Positions 17,627 through 25,188 of a stretch of 64,000 nucleotides of DNA are shown here, piece by piece. Below the pieces are notes generated by a model, which made no database searches, was not told where the DNA came from, and saw only the letters and a program-made list of their open reading frames with translations. The stretch is from Pseudomonas putida. GTDB taxonomy: Bacteria > Pseudomonadota > Gammaproteobacteria > Pseudomonadales > Pseudomonadaceae. A program made the translations under genes and the position numbers. Numbering within the stretch: position 1 is the stretch's first letter; each line of letters opens with the position of its first letter. The stretch is taken from assembly GCF_016406145.1 (NCBI RefSeq), contig NZ_CP066306.1:1426001-1490000 (forward strand), in the 5' to 3' direction.

Positions 17627-18294
17627 GGCTGCTGCTCCTGCACCACCTGCTGCTGCAAGGCCTCCAGGCGCAGGGCGGTGTCGATCTCCTGATCCAGCTC
17701 TTCGGCGGAGAACCAGTTGTCGCCGCGAACCACCAGCAGGTCCTCGTCAGGATCTTCGATGCGCTCGCGATTACGCAGCCAGCGATACCGGCGGGCATCG
17801 GCAGCCATGCGGACGTGCTCATCGATGTCGAAATCTGGAGCCGAAACTAATGGAGGAGCATTTTTTTCCGCTTCTTCACTAAATTCCTCATTCGGTGTCC
17901 CGTCTATCAGATGTGAGGGCGCTGCGGGCCGGCCCTGTGACAGGTTCAGCACCAGCTCAATCTCAGCCAAAGTATCCTCAGCTTCTCGCCACATTTCCTC
18001 GCTAGGTGTCATTCCGTGCCCGGCGACGGCCATTAAGCCACCTACTTTCACATCAATTCGCTTGAGCAGGTTTGCCATCTCCGGAGCAGCCAGAGCCAGG
18101 TGCTTGTCCACGGCCAGAGCCTCTTCCAGCAGCTCAATATCGCTTTGCAGGTCACCTAGGCTGGTGCCGGCGATTACCGCCAGGCCACGACCGATAGAGA
18201 CGCGGGCCCCGAGCAGAGCGAAAGGCTGGACCTGACCTAAGCTTCCTCCTTCTGGCGCCTTGAGAACCAGGCTGATGCGATCAGGCGTCAACAT
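17623..18294 (-). CDS. Hypothetical phage protein (223 aa)
   Basis: The product is acidic and mostly helical, with [20 protein letters not shown] near residue 165, a motif shared by many small phage proteins of unknown role. The C-terminus is Gln-rich. It starts inside the end of the CsrA-like gene (14-nt overlap) and so belongs to the leftward PL operon. Confidence 0.6.
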   Translation of the reverse strand: MLTPDRISLVLKAPEGGSLGQVQPFALLGARVSIGRGLAVIAGTSLGDLQSDIELLEEALAVDKHLALAAPEMANLLKRIDVKVGGLMAVAGHGMTPSEEMWREAEDTLAEIELVLNLSQGRPAAPSHLIDGTPNEEFSEEAEKNAPPLVSAPDFDIDEHVRMAADARRYRWLRNRERIEDPDEDLLVVRGDNWFSAEELDQEIDTALRLEALQQQVVQEQQP

Positions 18295-18655
18295 ACGAAC
18301 CCCCAGTTCCGGCCTGCAGGCCAGCCAGGAAAATCAGGTAGTCGCCGTGGGTGCGGTCGTCGACGAAGCCGCTCACCGGGCCTTTTTCCAGTTCGGCCTC
18401 GCTGGCGCCGATCGGATTGACGGCAATGAACAGGTCGCGAGGATCGACTGACACGGCCTCGGAGCTTGGCGCAGTGGACGGAAGATCGTCGCCCTGGGCA
18501 CGAATGCGCTCGAAGATTTCCTGGCGATGCACAGACACGCCGGCTGGGGCCTCGACCCCGACCCGGGTTTGCATACCCTTTACACCGAGAATGTGGACAG
18601 CGATGTCGTTGTTGATGCGGATGGTTTCGCCTACGCGGCGCGTCAAAATCAACAT
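18281..18655 (-). CDS. Phage-encoded CsrA-like RNA-binding protein with C-terminal extension
   Basis: Residues 1-55 are a full CsrA domain: [18 protein letters not shown], then [21 protein letters not shown], with the RNA-contact Arg of helix-proximal VHR. CsrA proteins are usually about 60 aa; this one is 124. The extra 65 residues ([16 protein letters not shown], then [17 protein letters not shown]) are of unknown fold. AAGGAG lies 8 nt before ATG 18655. It is the second gene of the PL operon. It may redirect host Rsm control or regulate phage mRNAs. It differs clearly from the host rsmI at 9283. Confidence 0.85.
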   Translation of the reverse strand: MLILTRRVGETIRINNDIAVHILGVKGMQTRVGVEAPAGVSVHRQEIFERIRAQGDDLPSTAPSSEAVSVDPRDLFIAVNPIGASEAELEKGPVSGFVDDRTHGDYLIFLAGLQAGTGGSYVDA

Positions 18656-18745
18656 GGTCAAACTCCTTTTTCAGGCAAGCCGGTGGCCCGCCGCGTTTGT
18701 TGGCTTTCGCAAAAGTCAGGGTTGGATCAGGTCAGGCTGGCAGCG

Positions 18746-19141
18746 TCACGCCACCGCCAAGGCGCATTCAGCGCGCCGGGTTGCTAAACGGGTTTCAATC
18801 TTTCGCTCTCCGCTGTTGCCGCCACGGCGGACGCGAAGCATCTGGTCATCGCCGATCATTCCGTGGATGGCCATCAGCAGGGCCAGGGCGGTGGCAGCTG
18901 GGCTGATGATCTGGCGCTTGAACGCTTCGAGCACCAGGCCGCGCATAGTCTTGGCGCCCAGCTTGAATCGGGCGTCCTCGATGCGCTTTTCAACGGTCTT
19001 TGGGCTGATACCCATCAGGCGTGCAATCTCTTTTTGCGTCAGATCGCTGGCTGCATACAGAGTCGCCTCAAGTTCGCGCGGAGCGAGCCCCATGCCGAGA
19101 AAACCGGTCCAGCCGCTGGCGGTGATGGTTTGAGTGGTCAT
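18746..19141 (-). CDS. LuxR-type helix-turn-helix regulator
   Basis: The 131-aa protein has a LuxR/GerE DNA-binding domain at about residues 20-80 (LAPRELEATLYAASDLTQKEIARLMGIS, KTVEKRIEDARFKLGAK). There is no ligand-binding or receiver domain. ATG 19141 follows GGAG at 9 nt. It is the first gene from PL, in the place where lambdoid phages keep an early regulator. Confidence 0.8.
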   Translation of the reverse strand: MTTQTITASGWTGFLGMGLAPRELEATLYAASDLTQKEIARLMGISPKTVEKRIEDARFKLGAKTMRGLVLEAFKRQIISPAATALALLMAIHGMIGDDQMLRVRRGGNSGERKIETRLATRRAECALAVA

Positions 19142-19175
19142 GTAGGCTTGCTCCATGCAAAAAGTCGATGGAGTA

Positions 19176-19218
19176 AATATAGGGCAACACATAATCGGTG
19201 TCTATAGGCATTCACATA
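19176..19218 (-). promoter_or_regulatory. PL promoter with two repressor operators
   Basis: On the minus strand, -35 TAGACA (19199-19204) and -10 TATATT (19176-19181) are 17 bp apart. Two 16-bp operators overlap them: TATAGGCATTCACATA (19203-19218) and TATAGGGCAACACATA (19178-19193), 25 bp apart. The first matches the right operator at 20025 in 15 of 16 bases. Confidence 0.85.
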
Positions 19219-19232
19219 AATTTATGCGAAGC

Positions 19233-19257
19233 CAAAAAAACCGCCATGAAGGCGGTT
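19233..19257 (-). terminator. Terminator after the repressor gene
   Basis: On the minus strand AACCGCC-TTCAT-GGCGGTT is followed by seven T residues. It stops repressor transcripts just before PL. Confidence 0.9.
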
Positions 19258-19275
19258 AGGGATATCGCCGGACGG

Positions 19276-19965
19276 CTAGAGGAGAAAAGCTGATTTTGGC
19301 ATTTTTCCGTCCACGACGGTCCCAACGATCTCCCAGGTGTCGTCCATTTTTTTGGCTGGAAAGGCTGGGTTAAGTGGTGTTAGGTAAAAGTCCCCGGCGT
19401 CTCGTACAAGCTGTTTGAAGGTTGCCTCGTTGGAGTCAATCATCCTAGCGACTACGTATTGACCTGGTCGTGGCTCAATGTCCGGCGCCACCAGTATCAG
19501 CACGCCTTCGGGGAAGGAAATACCTGACTGACTGGTCATCGACGATCCGATCACCTTCAGCCAAAAACCATTTTCACCAGCCCACACGTCCGAGTGATGG
19601 CTCGGACATGCCGCGATATTGGCAACACTCATTGCTTCACTTGGGCTCCCTGCCTGTACCCACGATATCTCTGGGTACGAGAAGTACCTGGTTGGAGCCA
19701 AAGCAGGGGCAACGTTGGAGTCGAAGCCTGGAGCATCGAAGCCTGGGACATCATCATTCTGGAGCATGGTCCCTATGCCAGCCTCAAGCCAGATTGCAGA
19801 AACTCCGCAAGCCCGAGCAATGGTCGAGTTGTATGAAGAGCGCTGAGATCGCCCGCGCTCAAGGTCTGAAATCGACGCTTGGTTGATTCCGGTCATAGCG
19901 GCCAGCTCGGCCTGCGTGAGGCGTGCGTGCTTCCGCGCAGCCTTAATGCGGTCTTTGTATTCCAT
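19276..19965 (-). CDS. CI-type prophage repressor, S24 peptidase family
   Basis: The 229-aa protein has an N-terminal HTH (about residues 5-60, ARLTQAELAAMTGINQASISDLERG) and a C-terminal LexA/CI autoproteolysis domain. Catalytic Ser is in VIGSSMTSQSG, Lys in ATFKQLVRD, and a candidate Ala-Gly cleavage bond in WVQAGSPSE. It should hold lysogeny and be cleaved in the RecA response. ATG 19965 is chosen because the longer frame from 20037 would run through the operators. A -10 lies 6 nt before the ATG, so the mRNA is probably leaderless. Confidence 0.92.
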   Translation of the reverse strand: MEYKDRIKAARKHARLTQAELAAMTGINQASISDLERGRSQRSSYNSTIARACGVSAIWLEAGIGTMLQNDDVPGFDAPGFDSNVAPALAPTRYFSYPEISWVQAGSPSEAMSVANIAACPSHHSDVWAGENGFWLKVIGSSMTSQSGISFPEGVLILVAPDIEPRPGQYVVARMIDSNEATFKQLVRDAGDFYLTPLNPAFPAKKMDDTWEIVGTVVDGKMPKSAFLL

Positions 19966-19971
19966 CTCTGG

Positions 19972-20040
19972 ATTATCACCGGCATCCCCATATGCTTGCA
20001 AAATGGTATTCCTATAATCTAATGTATGGGCATTCACATA
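19972..20040. promoter_or_regulatory. OR region: three operators, PRM and PR
   Basis: Three 16-bp sites begin at 19977, 20001 and 20025, exactly 24 bp apart. The rightmost, TATGGGCATTCACATA, is strong; the other two match the left-operator consensus in 11 and 10 of 16 bases. PRM (minus) has TTGCAA at 19996-20001, an 18-bp spacer and GATAAT at 19972-19977. PR (plus) has a perfect TATAAT at 20013-20018 with a weak -35. The layout parallels lambda OR. Confidence 0.8.
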
Positions 20041-20051
20041 TGGAGCATGCC

Positions 20052-20351
20052 ATGCTCGAAATCTATCAGCGCCTTGTGGAGCACTTTGGTGGTCAGGATC
20101 TGACAGCTGCTGCCCTCAAGGTCAACCAAAGTACCGTTTCGGGCTGGGTCCGAGGCAAGCACGCGATGTCTGCCGAGACTGCTTTTTTGGCTCAACGTAA
20201 AACTTGTGGGGCCTTCTCGGCGATTGAGTTGCGGCCGTCTCTAGCTGAAGTCTCCCCAACCTTGAACGAAACGATACGCCCGACCACTACCGTGCATCAG
20301 TCGGGAAATCCCTCTGTTCATCCATCCAGTACCGCGCAGGCCACCCAATGA
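20052..20351 (+). CDS. Cro-like (YdaS-type) regulator
   Basis: The 99-aa protein has an N-terminal HTH (LEIYQRLVEHFGGQDLTAAALKVNQSTVSGWVRG), as in YdaS/Cro proteins, and a Ser/Thr/Pro-rich tail. ATG 20052 follows GGAG at 20042. First gene from PR. Expected to antagonise the repressor. Confidence 0.8.
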   Translation: MLEIYQRLVEHFGGQDLTAAALKVNQSTVSGWVRGKHAMSAETAFLAQRKTCGAFSAIELRPSLAEVSPTLNETIRPTTTVHQSGNPSVHPSSTAQATQ

Positions 20352-20731
20352 AGCCGCGTGCATTGCTGGCGTTAGCTGCGCGCCAATCGGCGTTGTCGAC
20401 CGAGCTATTCGTCCAGGCGGAGTACGACCTGGACGAAGTGTTCGTTGAGCTTTGGGGTAGCGGCGCGCTGATCGGCTACGCCCGCCTAGTACGGCGGGAA
20501 AGCGCCACTGAGTTCAGGGCTGGCCGCCCTGTAGCAACGTTTGAATTAGTGGAATTGCTTTCGGCGCATTCTCCATGCCCAGGTCCACTAGTTTCGTTAT
20601 CAGCTGTTTTGTGGTCTCGCCGGGAGCTTCGCGCAGAGCTTTCAGAATGCCGCTTTTCTGCTCCTCGGGAAGGTTCGATGCCTGGACTTTCGCTTCAATC
20701 AACTGGCGGAGGGTGTCCTCGTGAAGCTTGA
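20348..20731 (+). CDS. Hypothetical early protein, 3' part doubtful
   Basis: It starts in an ATGA overlap with the Cro-like gene. The first 55 residues look like genuine protein (ALSTELFVQAEYDLDEVFVELWGSG, GYARLVRRESATEF). From about 20514 the frame runs antisense to a better gene (20514-20999), and the predicted protein becomes low-complexity. It may be a gene whose 3' part was replaced by that cargo gene. Confidence 0.45.
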   Translation: MKPRALLALAARQSALSTELFVQAEYDLDEVFVELWGSGALIGYARLVRRESATEFRAGRPVATFELVELLSAHSPCPGPLVSLSAVLWSRRELRAELSECRFSAPREGSMPGLSLQSTGGGCPREA

Positions 20732-20999
20732 CCGTTACCGTCCCAAGGATCGCTCCAAGACCGCCATCGTCTTCAAGGAAATCGATACCCCTGGCTGTGA
20801 TGGTGGCGTGGTGAATCGCCCTGGTGCCACCGAGATACTGACTGTCGAGAAGGGTAACCAGCCCGTGCTCCCTCAGGTAGTAGAGATTGCTCTGGCAATC
20901 CTCTTCATTCCCAAGGCTCGTGACCTCGTCCGATTCGTTCGGATAGCAGTCCCTAAGATGCTCCAGCAGCTCGCGCTGCAATGTACGACTTATCTTCAT
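20514..20999 (-). CDS. Hypothetical winged-helix-like cargo protein (161 aa)
   Basis: This lone minus-strand gene lies inside the rightward early operon. The N-terminal third (RELLEHLRDCYPNESDE, NLYYLREHGLVTL, IHHATITARGIDFLEDDGGL) looks like a winged-helix module. The C-terminal part is helical (LRQLIEAKVQASNLPEEQKSGI, then GETTKQLITKLVDLGME). I recall similar proteins scattered in Pseudomonas genomes, function unknown. Orientation and a flanking hairpin suggest a moron expressed in the lysogen. Confidence 0.65.
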   Translation of the reverse strand: MKISRTLQRELLEHLRDCYPNESDEVTSLGNEEDCQSNLYYLREHGLVTLLDSQYLGGTRAIHHATITARGIDFLEDDGGLGAILGTVTVKLHEDTLRQLIEAKVQASNLPEEQKSGILKALREAPGETTKQLITKLVDLGMENAPKAIPLIQTLLQGGQP

Positions 21000-21095
21000 T
21001 TGCCGGGCCTCCGTGGCCTTCGTTTCGAGTGGAGTCAGAACGATATCACGGATTGGCCCGGCACCCTTTTGCGGCCTGGGTAAACCCCAGACAGC

Positions 21096-21125
21096 AAAAA
21101 GCCAGCTCGCGAGGCTGGCTCTTTT
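21096..21125. terminator. Bidirectional terminator
   Basis: AGCCAGC-TCGCGAG-GCTGGCT is flanked by an A-run on the left and TTTT on the right. It separates the minus-strand cargo gene from the resumed rightward operon; antitermination would be needed for PR transcripts to pass. Confidence 0.75.
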
Positions 21126-21176
21126 AACACCGTCCCCGGCAAGGGACTTTTTGAATCTTCGTTCGAGGAGAACGAT

Positions 21177-21455
21177 ATGTCACGCCCCGAAAATAGCAAA
21201 ACCCCAAGTGAGGCGCAACCATCCAAGCCTAACCTGAGTGATCTTCGCAGCCGCTTCCGTGCCGCACATGGCGCTTACGGTATAGCCCGTGTGTTGCTGG
21301 AAGACCAGGCCCAACTTGGCGAAATGCTGGCTGGCCGCGACCGTGAGGCTTTGTTGAGCGCACTTGAGTTCTGCACGCAAGAGCTCTATGGCCATCACGA
21401 GTTCGCTTATCACAAAGCACTCCCTCATGCCGCCGAGCAAGGCGGTGCCCAATGA
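21177..21455 (+). CDS. Hypothetical phage protein (92 aa)
   Basis: GAGGAG precedes ATG 21177. The N-terminus is polar (MSRPENSKTPSEAQPSKPNL) and the core helical (LRSRFRAAHGAYGIARVLLE). It begins a run of four small genes joined by ATGA overlaps. Function unknown. Confidence 0.65.
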   Translation: MSRPENSKTPSEAQPSKPNLSDLRSRFRAAHGAYGIARVLLEDQAQLGEMLAGRDREALLSALEFCTQELYGHHEFAYHKALPHAAEQGGAQ

Positions 21456-21757
21456 CCGCACTTGTCACGCGCATCCAGCGTTTCGCTGTCTCTGGTGTCT
21501 CGTACCAAGTTGAAGCTGGTGCTCCCTGCAGCGTTGCTCTTGTCGCTGCAGGGAGCATCTTGTCGGGCGTCAACATCTTGCTCGGCAACCTCATTGATCA
21601 GGCAGATGAGCAAGCTTGCGAGCTCTACGCAATCCGCACCTTGACCATGCAGGTCGAGGCCATGATCGATTCTATGGAAGTACCGATCCGCGACGCTGAA
21701 GACCGCGCACCACAAAACCCAACCTCTCCAGTTCGTGGCGCGGAGGTGACCCAATGA
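21452..21757 (+). CDS. Hypothetical phage protein (101 aa)
   Basis: ATGA overlap with the previous gene. A mildly hydrophobic middle (SVALVAAGSILSGVNILLGNL) could be a buried helix or weak membrane segment. The tail APQNPTSPVRGAEVTQ is encoded by an inverted repeat shared with 22227-22261. Function unknown. Confidence 0.6.
   Translation: MTALVTRIQRFAVSGVSYQVEAGAPCSVALVAAGSILSGVNILLGNLIDQADEQACELYAIRTLTMQVEAMIDSMEVPIRDAEDRAPQNPTSPVRGAEVTQ
21704..21742. repeat. GCGCCAC/GTGGCGC hairpin family, copy 1
   Basis: CCGCGCACCACAAAA...TTCGTGGCGCGG forms a stem with a small bulge inside the last codons of the gene ending at 21757. Related copies are at 22227-22261 and 30464-30500. Confidence 0.55.
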
Positions 21758-21990
21758 GCACGACAACCAGCGACCTGGGCGAGAAGGTCATGGCCCGTCT
21801 GCGTGTTATCGAGGGGTTCGCTTCCATTTTGATGGAAAACGACAGCCTCAAAGGTGATGCGTCGGCAGGGTTCTCGCCCCAGCTTGATCACCTCAGCGAA
21901 TCAGTCCTCCACGAGGCCTTGTTCATGTTGGCCGACCAGGCGCAGGACCAGTTGCTTCAGCTGATGAATGCAGCGGGGGATAGCCAATGA
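21754..21990 (+). CDS. Hypothetical phage protein (78 aa)
   Basis: ATGA overlaps at both ends. Acidic and helical (LGEKVMARLRVIEGFASILME, ALFMLADQAQDQLLQL). Likely a small structural or regulatory early protein; no family recognised. Confidence 0.6.
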   Translation: MSTTTSDLGEKVMARLRVIEGFASILMENDSLKGDASAGFSPQLDHLSESVLHEALFMLADQAQDQLLQLMNAAGDSQ

Positions 21991-22277
21991 AAACCGTCCG
22001 CACCATAGCCGACGAGGCATACAACGACATTCTCTGCCTCCAGGCGCGCTTGGAAGATGCCCGTACTCTGTTCCGTTCCATCAGCAAGATTGCAGAGGAA
22101 TCGAGCCTGCCCACGAAGCTCGCGCTGATGGGTGATGAGCTCTGCGAGGAATGGGTGAACCATGCCGACGACTGGATGAAGAGGATGGATGCCAGCTTCA
22201 CTGAAATCGACGCTGGAAGGACCACCGCGCCACAAAAACCTGCCGCTGCAAAACGTGGCGCAGGGGGTGCGGAATGA
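21987..22277 (+). CDS. Hypothetical phage protein (96 aa)
   Basis: ATGA overlaps on both sides. Helical core (AYNDILCLQARLEDARTLFRSIS). The tail TAPQKPAAAKRGAGGAE is encoded by the second hairpin repeat and resembles the tail of the gene ending at 21757, so the repeats are read in the same frame. Confidence 0.6.
   Translation: MKTVRTIADEAYNDILCLQARLEDARTLFRSISKIAEESSLPTKLALMGDELCEEWVNHADDWMKRMDASFTEIDAGRTTAPQKPAAAKRGAGGAE
22227..22261. repeat. GCGCCAC/GTGGCGC hairpin family, copy 2
   Basis: GCGCCAC (22227-22233) pairs with GTGGCGC (22255-22261), with CACAAAAA and AAAACGTG flanks as in the other copies. It lies just before the antirepressor start. Confidence 0.6.
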
Positions 22278-23044
22278 ATCTGATCCCCTTCAATTTCAAT
22301 GGCCATGAAATCCGCGTCGTAAAGGATCATGCCAATGAACCTTGGTTTGTGGCCAAGGACATTGCTGATGATCTCGGCTATTCGTGGGCTGGCACCAGCA
22401 CTATCGCCCATGTGCCGGAGCAATGGCGGGGGGTCAGATCCGTTCTGACCCCCTCAGGCAACCAGCAAATGGCAGTGCTGAGCGAGCAGGGGCTCTACTT
22501 CTTCCTGGGCAGATCAGACAAGCCTGGCGCACTTCCTTTGCAAATGTGGGTGGCGGGGGAGGTAATCCCATCGATCCGCAAGACGGGCAGCTATCAGCGA
22601 CCGATGACACCAGCTGAGCAACTGCTGGCGCAAGCGCAGACGATGGTCACGCTCGAGCGCCAGCAGGCCGAGCAGCAAGTGGCGCTGGAGCGCGTCGAGG
22701 ACCGCACCACCAAGCTGGAACAGGTGCGCTATCTCGACTCCGTGCCCAGCGGCTTCGAAACCATCACCACGATCCGCGACCGCATCAATCGCCGTCACGG
22801 CCTGCCGGCCTGGGTGGTGAATGCTGTGATGCGGGAGGTTTCCTGTGCGCCGCTGCCGTACGCCTTTGTCCGCAGTCGCCACGCTGATGAAGGCGGGCAG
22901 CCCTTCGCCATCTGGCCCAAGCCAGCCGTCACCCAGCGGTTCGACCGGTTCGTATCGGAATGCACCTACGAGACCGCTGAACGCGCAACCCATCCAGAGA
23001 TCCCGCAGGGACGCTTCAAGATTCATCCGAGACAGCAGCCATGA
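22274..23044 (+). CDS. BRO-N domain phage antirepressor
   Basis: The 256-aa protein has an N-terminal BRO-N domain (residues 1-105: FNFNGHEIRVVKDHANEPWFVAKDIADDLGY, ending AGEVIPSIRKTGSY). A coiled coil follows (about 118-150, Gln-rich), then a C-terminal domain with RDRINRRHGLPAWVVNAVMRE. Proteins of this class counteract CI repressors or act as early regulators. ATG overlaps the preceding stop. Confidence 0.85.
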   Translation: MNLIPFNFNGHEIRVVKDHANEPWFVAKDIADDLGYSWAGTSTIAHVPEQWRGVRSVLTPSGNQQMAVLSEQGLYFFLGRSDKPGALPLQMWVAGEVIPSIRKTGSYQRPMTPAEQLLAQAQTMVTLERQQAEQQVALERVEDRTTKLEQVRYLDSVPSGFETITTIRDRINRRHGLPAWVVNAVMREVSCAPLPYAFVRSRHADEGGQPFAIWPKPAVTQRFDRFVSECTYETAERATHPEIPQGRFKIHPRQQP

Positions 23045-23415
23045 AGAAACCAACCAAGCAGCAACTGATCGAGCGCATTGCCGAGCTGGCCGTTGAACAC
23101 CGCCACGCCCATTACACGGTCACCTGCCTGCGAGAAGACTACAAGGGCGAGGTGTTTCGCTACTTCCGTGTTCATGGCGAGCCGTACCCGAACCGCCACG
23201 GCATCGATTATTCCGATCCTGCCTACGACGGGGTCATCCGCGCGACCGCCCAAAGCTATGAGCGTATGAGCCAGGCCAAGCAGCATCGGTACAACGTCAA
23301 GCGGCGTCTCGACACGGCTGTGCGAAACCTGATGGACAACACCGGCGACCAATTGAAGCGTCCGGCCCCGGCAGTTGTGAAGCGCGCCACACTGAGCGGG
23401 GAGACCCTCCAATGA
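23041..23415 (+). CDS. Hypothetical phage protein (124 aa)
   Basis: ATGA overlaps at both ends. Basic and rich in aromatics (ELAVEHRHAHYTVTCLRED, then YERMSQAKQHRYNVKRRLD). It may bind nucleic acid, but no family is recognised. Confidence 0.6.
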   Translation: MKKPTKQQLIERIAELAVEHRHAHYTVTCLREDYKGEVFRYFRVHGEPYPNRHGIDYSDPAYDGVIRATAQSYERMSQAKQHRYNVKRRLDTAVRNLMDNTGDQLKRPAPAVVKRATLSGETLQ

Positions 23416-23639
23416 ACCCGTCTACCCCTCCCCAGGCGCTCCCGCAGCGCGCTGGCGCGACGATCATCCCAACGGGCTGGCCAGCCTACGGGGCAATGCA
23501 GGGTCAGCCCGAATCGGCCCGCTGGCAGCTCTACGAGTTCAGCAAGCGGCTACGTGCCGAGCTGGAGGGTCATGGCTGTCTGTTCGTCGAGCCCTACGAC
23601 GCCTTCGTGCGCCGCGTTTGTGAGGAGCTGCAACTGTGA
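23412..23639 (+). CDS. Hypothetical phage protein (75 aa)
   Basis: ATGA overlap with the gene before and a GTGA overlap with the replication gene after. A Pro-rich N-terminus is followed by SARWQLYEFSKRLRAELEGHG and a helical end. Function unknown. Confidence 0.6.
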   Translation: MNPSTPPQALPQRAGATIIPTGWPAYGAMQGQPESARWQLYEFSKRLRAELEGHGCLFVEPYDAFVRRVCEELQL

Positions 23640-24418
23640 GCACCATCCTGATGACCGCCTGCTGGCCGCTTGAAATGAGCGCTGCCCAGAAGTCGGTGCT
23701 GATCTCCTTGGCCGACAATGCCAACGATGACGGCGTTTGCTGGCCTTCCATTGCCAGGATCTGCGAGCGCACCTGCCTCAAAGAGCGTGCCGTGCGCAAC
23801 GCGATCCGTTGGCTGGAAAGCGTCGGCTTGCTGGTGGCGAAAGAGCGTGCCGGGCGGTCGACCTACTACATCGTAACCCCGGCATCTTATGCCCCCGGCA
23901 TTAAATGCCCCCCTGCACTAGATGCCGGACACCCCGGCACGACGTGCCCCACCCCCCGGCACCAGATGCCGGACACCCCGGCACCAGATGCCCCCAGAAC
24001 CGTAATAGAACCCAAAGGTGAACCATCAAAGAACCGTAAGAGGGGAGGTGATGGGTTCACGGTTGAGCAGATGCTCGAACTGGCACCCGCTGATCTGAGT
24101 GAGCAAACCGCCCGCGATTACTTCCAGTTCCGGAAGAAGAAGGGGCCTCTGAATCTGACGATCTGGAACAACGTTCTCTCAGAGCTTGAGGGATGCCGGG
24201 CCGCAGGGATCAGCCCGGACAAGGCCCTGGCCGAGGCAATGACCGCTGCATGGCAGGGTTTCAAGACCTCTTGGATTGTGGACCGACTGAAAAAAGAGGC
24301 CTGGACCTCCGGCACCAGAGGGGCAGGCCAATCGCACCACACCGACCTCGACAAGATTGACCACACCGAAGGCCTGGTTCGCCAGCCAAACGGGACTTAC
24401 CGGGTAGCAAGATCATGA
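23636..24418 (+). CDS. Phage replication initiator (O-like, winged helix)
   Basis: The GTG-started 260-aa protein has an N-terminal helix-turn-helix (about residues 15-75: SAAQKSVLISLADNANDDGVCWPS, ARICERTCLKERAVRNAIRWLE), as in phage O-type initiators. A Pro-rich linker (about 85-125) is encoded by six DNA repeats, and a helical C-terminal domain should contact the helicase loader. The loader and DnaB follow directly, as in a lambda-type O-P module. Confidence 0.85.
   Translation: MSTILMTACWPLEMSAAQKSVLISLADNANDDGVCWPSIARICERTCLKERAVRNAIRWLESVGLLVAKERAGRSTYYIVTPASYAPGIKCPPALDAGHPGTTCPTPRHQMPDTPAPDAPRTVIEPKGEPSKNRKRGGDGFTVEQMLELAPADLSEQTARDYFQFRKKKGPLNLTIWNNVLSELEGCRAAGISPDKALAEAMTAAWQGFKTSWIVDRLKKEAWTSGTRGAGQSHHTDLDKIDHTEGLVRQPNGTYRVARS
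23877..23992. repeat. Six iterons, putative phage replication origin
   Basis: Seventeen-base repeats of form CCCCGGCA-N4-ATGCC begin at 23877, 23893, 23910, 23932, 23954 and 23976. Copies 5 and 6 are identical, and the last four are spaced 22 bp. Each contains an internal dyad (GGCA...TGCC). They are followed by an A-rich stretch (about 24000-24045), a possible unwinding element. The location inside an O-like gene parallels the lambda origin. Confidence 0.85.
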
Positions 24419-25188
24419 CCACACCAAAAACACTTGAATTCAAACCTGACCAGTGCCGCGTACACGGCGATTTCACTGACGAACTGATCGAGTCATTTTC
24501 GGGCGATCACTTCTGGCAGGGCTGCACGCGCTGTCAGTTTGACGCCCTGCATTCTGCCGACGAAGCAGTCCGCAAGCCGGCGCACGCTATCCGGCGTGCC
24601 TGGGAGATGAACGTCAGTCTGATGGCGTCTGATATCCCGCTGCGCTTCCGGGCGGCGACCTTGGACACCTACCGCGCCGAAACCGAAGGACAGGCCGTGG
24701 CGCTGACTGAGTGCCGCGACTACGTGCATGGCTTCGAGCGCAACTGGGAACTGGGCCGCTCGATGATGTTGCTGGGTGACGTAGGCACGGGTAAGACACA
24801 CCTAGGCTGCGCCATTGCCCAGCAGGTGATCCGCAGCTATGGAGCGTCAGCGCGCTACACCATGGCGATCGAGATCATCCGCGACATCAAGATGACCTTC
24901 GACAAAAAGTCCGAGCAGACGGAGCGCGATGTATACGCCGCCCTCCTGGCGCCTGACCTACTGGTGATCGATGAGGTTGGCGTCCAGCACGGCAGCGACT
25001 TCGAGCGGCAGGTGCTGTTTGAGGTGATCGACTCGCGGTACCGGAATCTCATGCCGACCATCGTGATCTCCAACCTGGGCCTGGCCGGCCTCCGCAAGTG
25101 CCTGGGTGATCGCGCTGTCGACCGCCTGACCGATGCTGGCGGGCCTGCCGTCCTGTTCACCTGGGCCTCGGCGCGAGGTGAAGCATGA
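24415..25188 (+). CDS. DnaC-like helicase loader ATPase
   Basis: The 257-aa AAA+ protein has Walker A GDVGTGKTHLG (about residue 120), Walker B LLVIDEVG, and sensor ISNLG. A small Cys pair (GCTRC) in the N-terminal part may bind zinc. It should load the adjacent DnaB at the iterons. ATG overlaps the initiator's stop. Confidence 0.9.
   Translation: MTTPKTLEFKPDQCRVHGDFTDELIESFSGDHFWQGCTRCQFDALHSADEAVRKPAHAIRRAWEMNVSLMASDIPLRFRAATLDTYRAETEGQAVALTECRDYVHGFERNWELGRSMMLLGDVGTGKTHLGCAIAQQVIRSYGASARYTMAIEIIRDIKMTFDKKSEQTERDVYAALLAPDLLVIDEVGVQHGSDFERQVLFEVIDSRYRNLMPTIVISNLGLAGLRKCLGDRAVDRLTDAGGPAVLFTWASARGEA

Noticed and set aside
23877..23992. CRISPR array
   Set aside because: Repeats are 17 bp with 0-5 bp between them and lie inside a coding gene; they are iterons.
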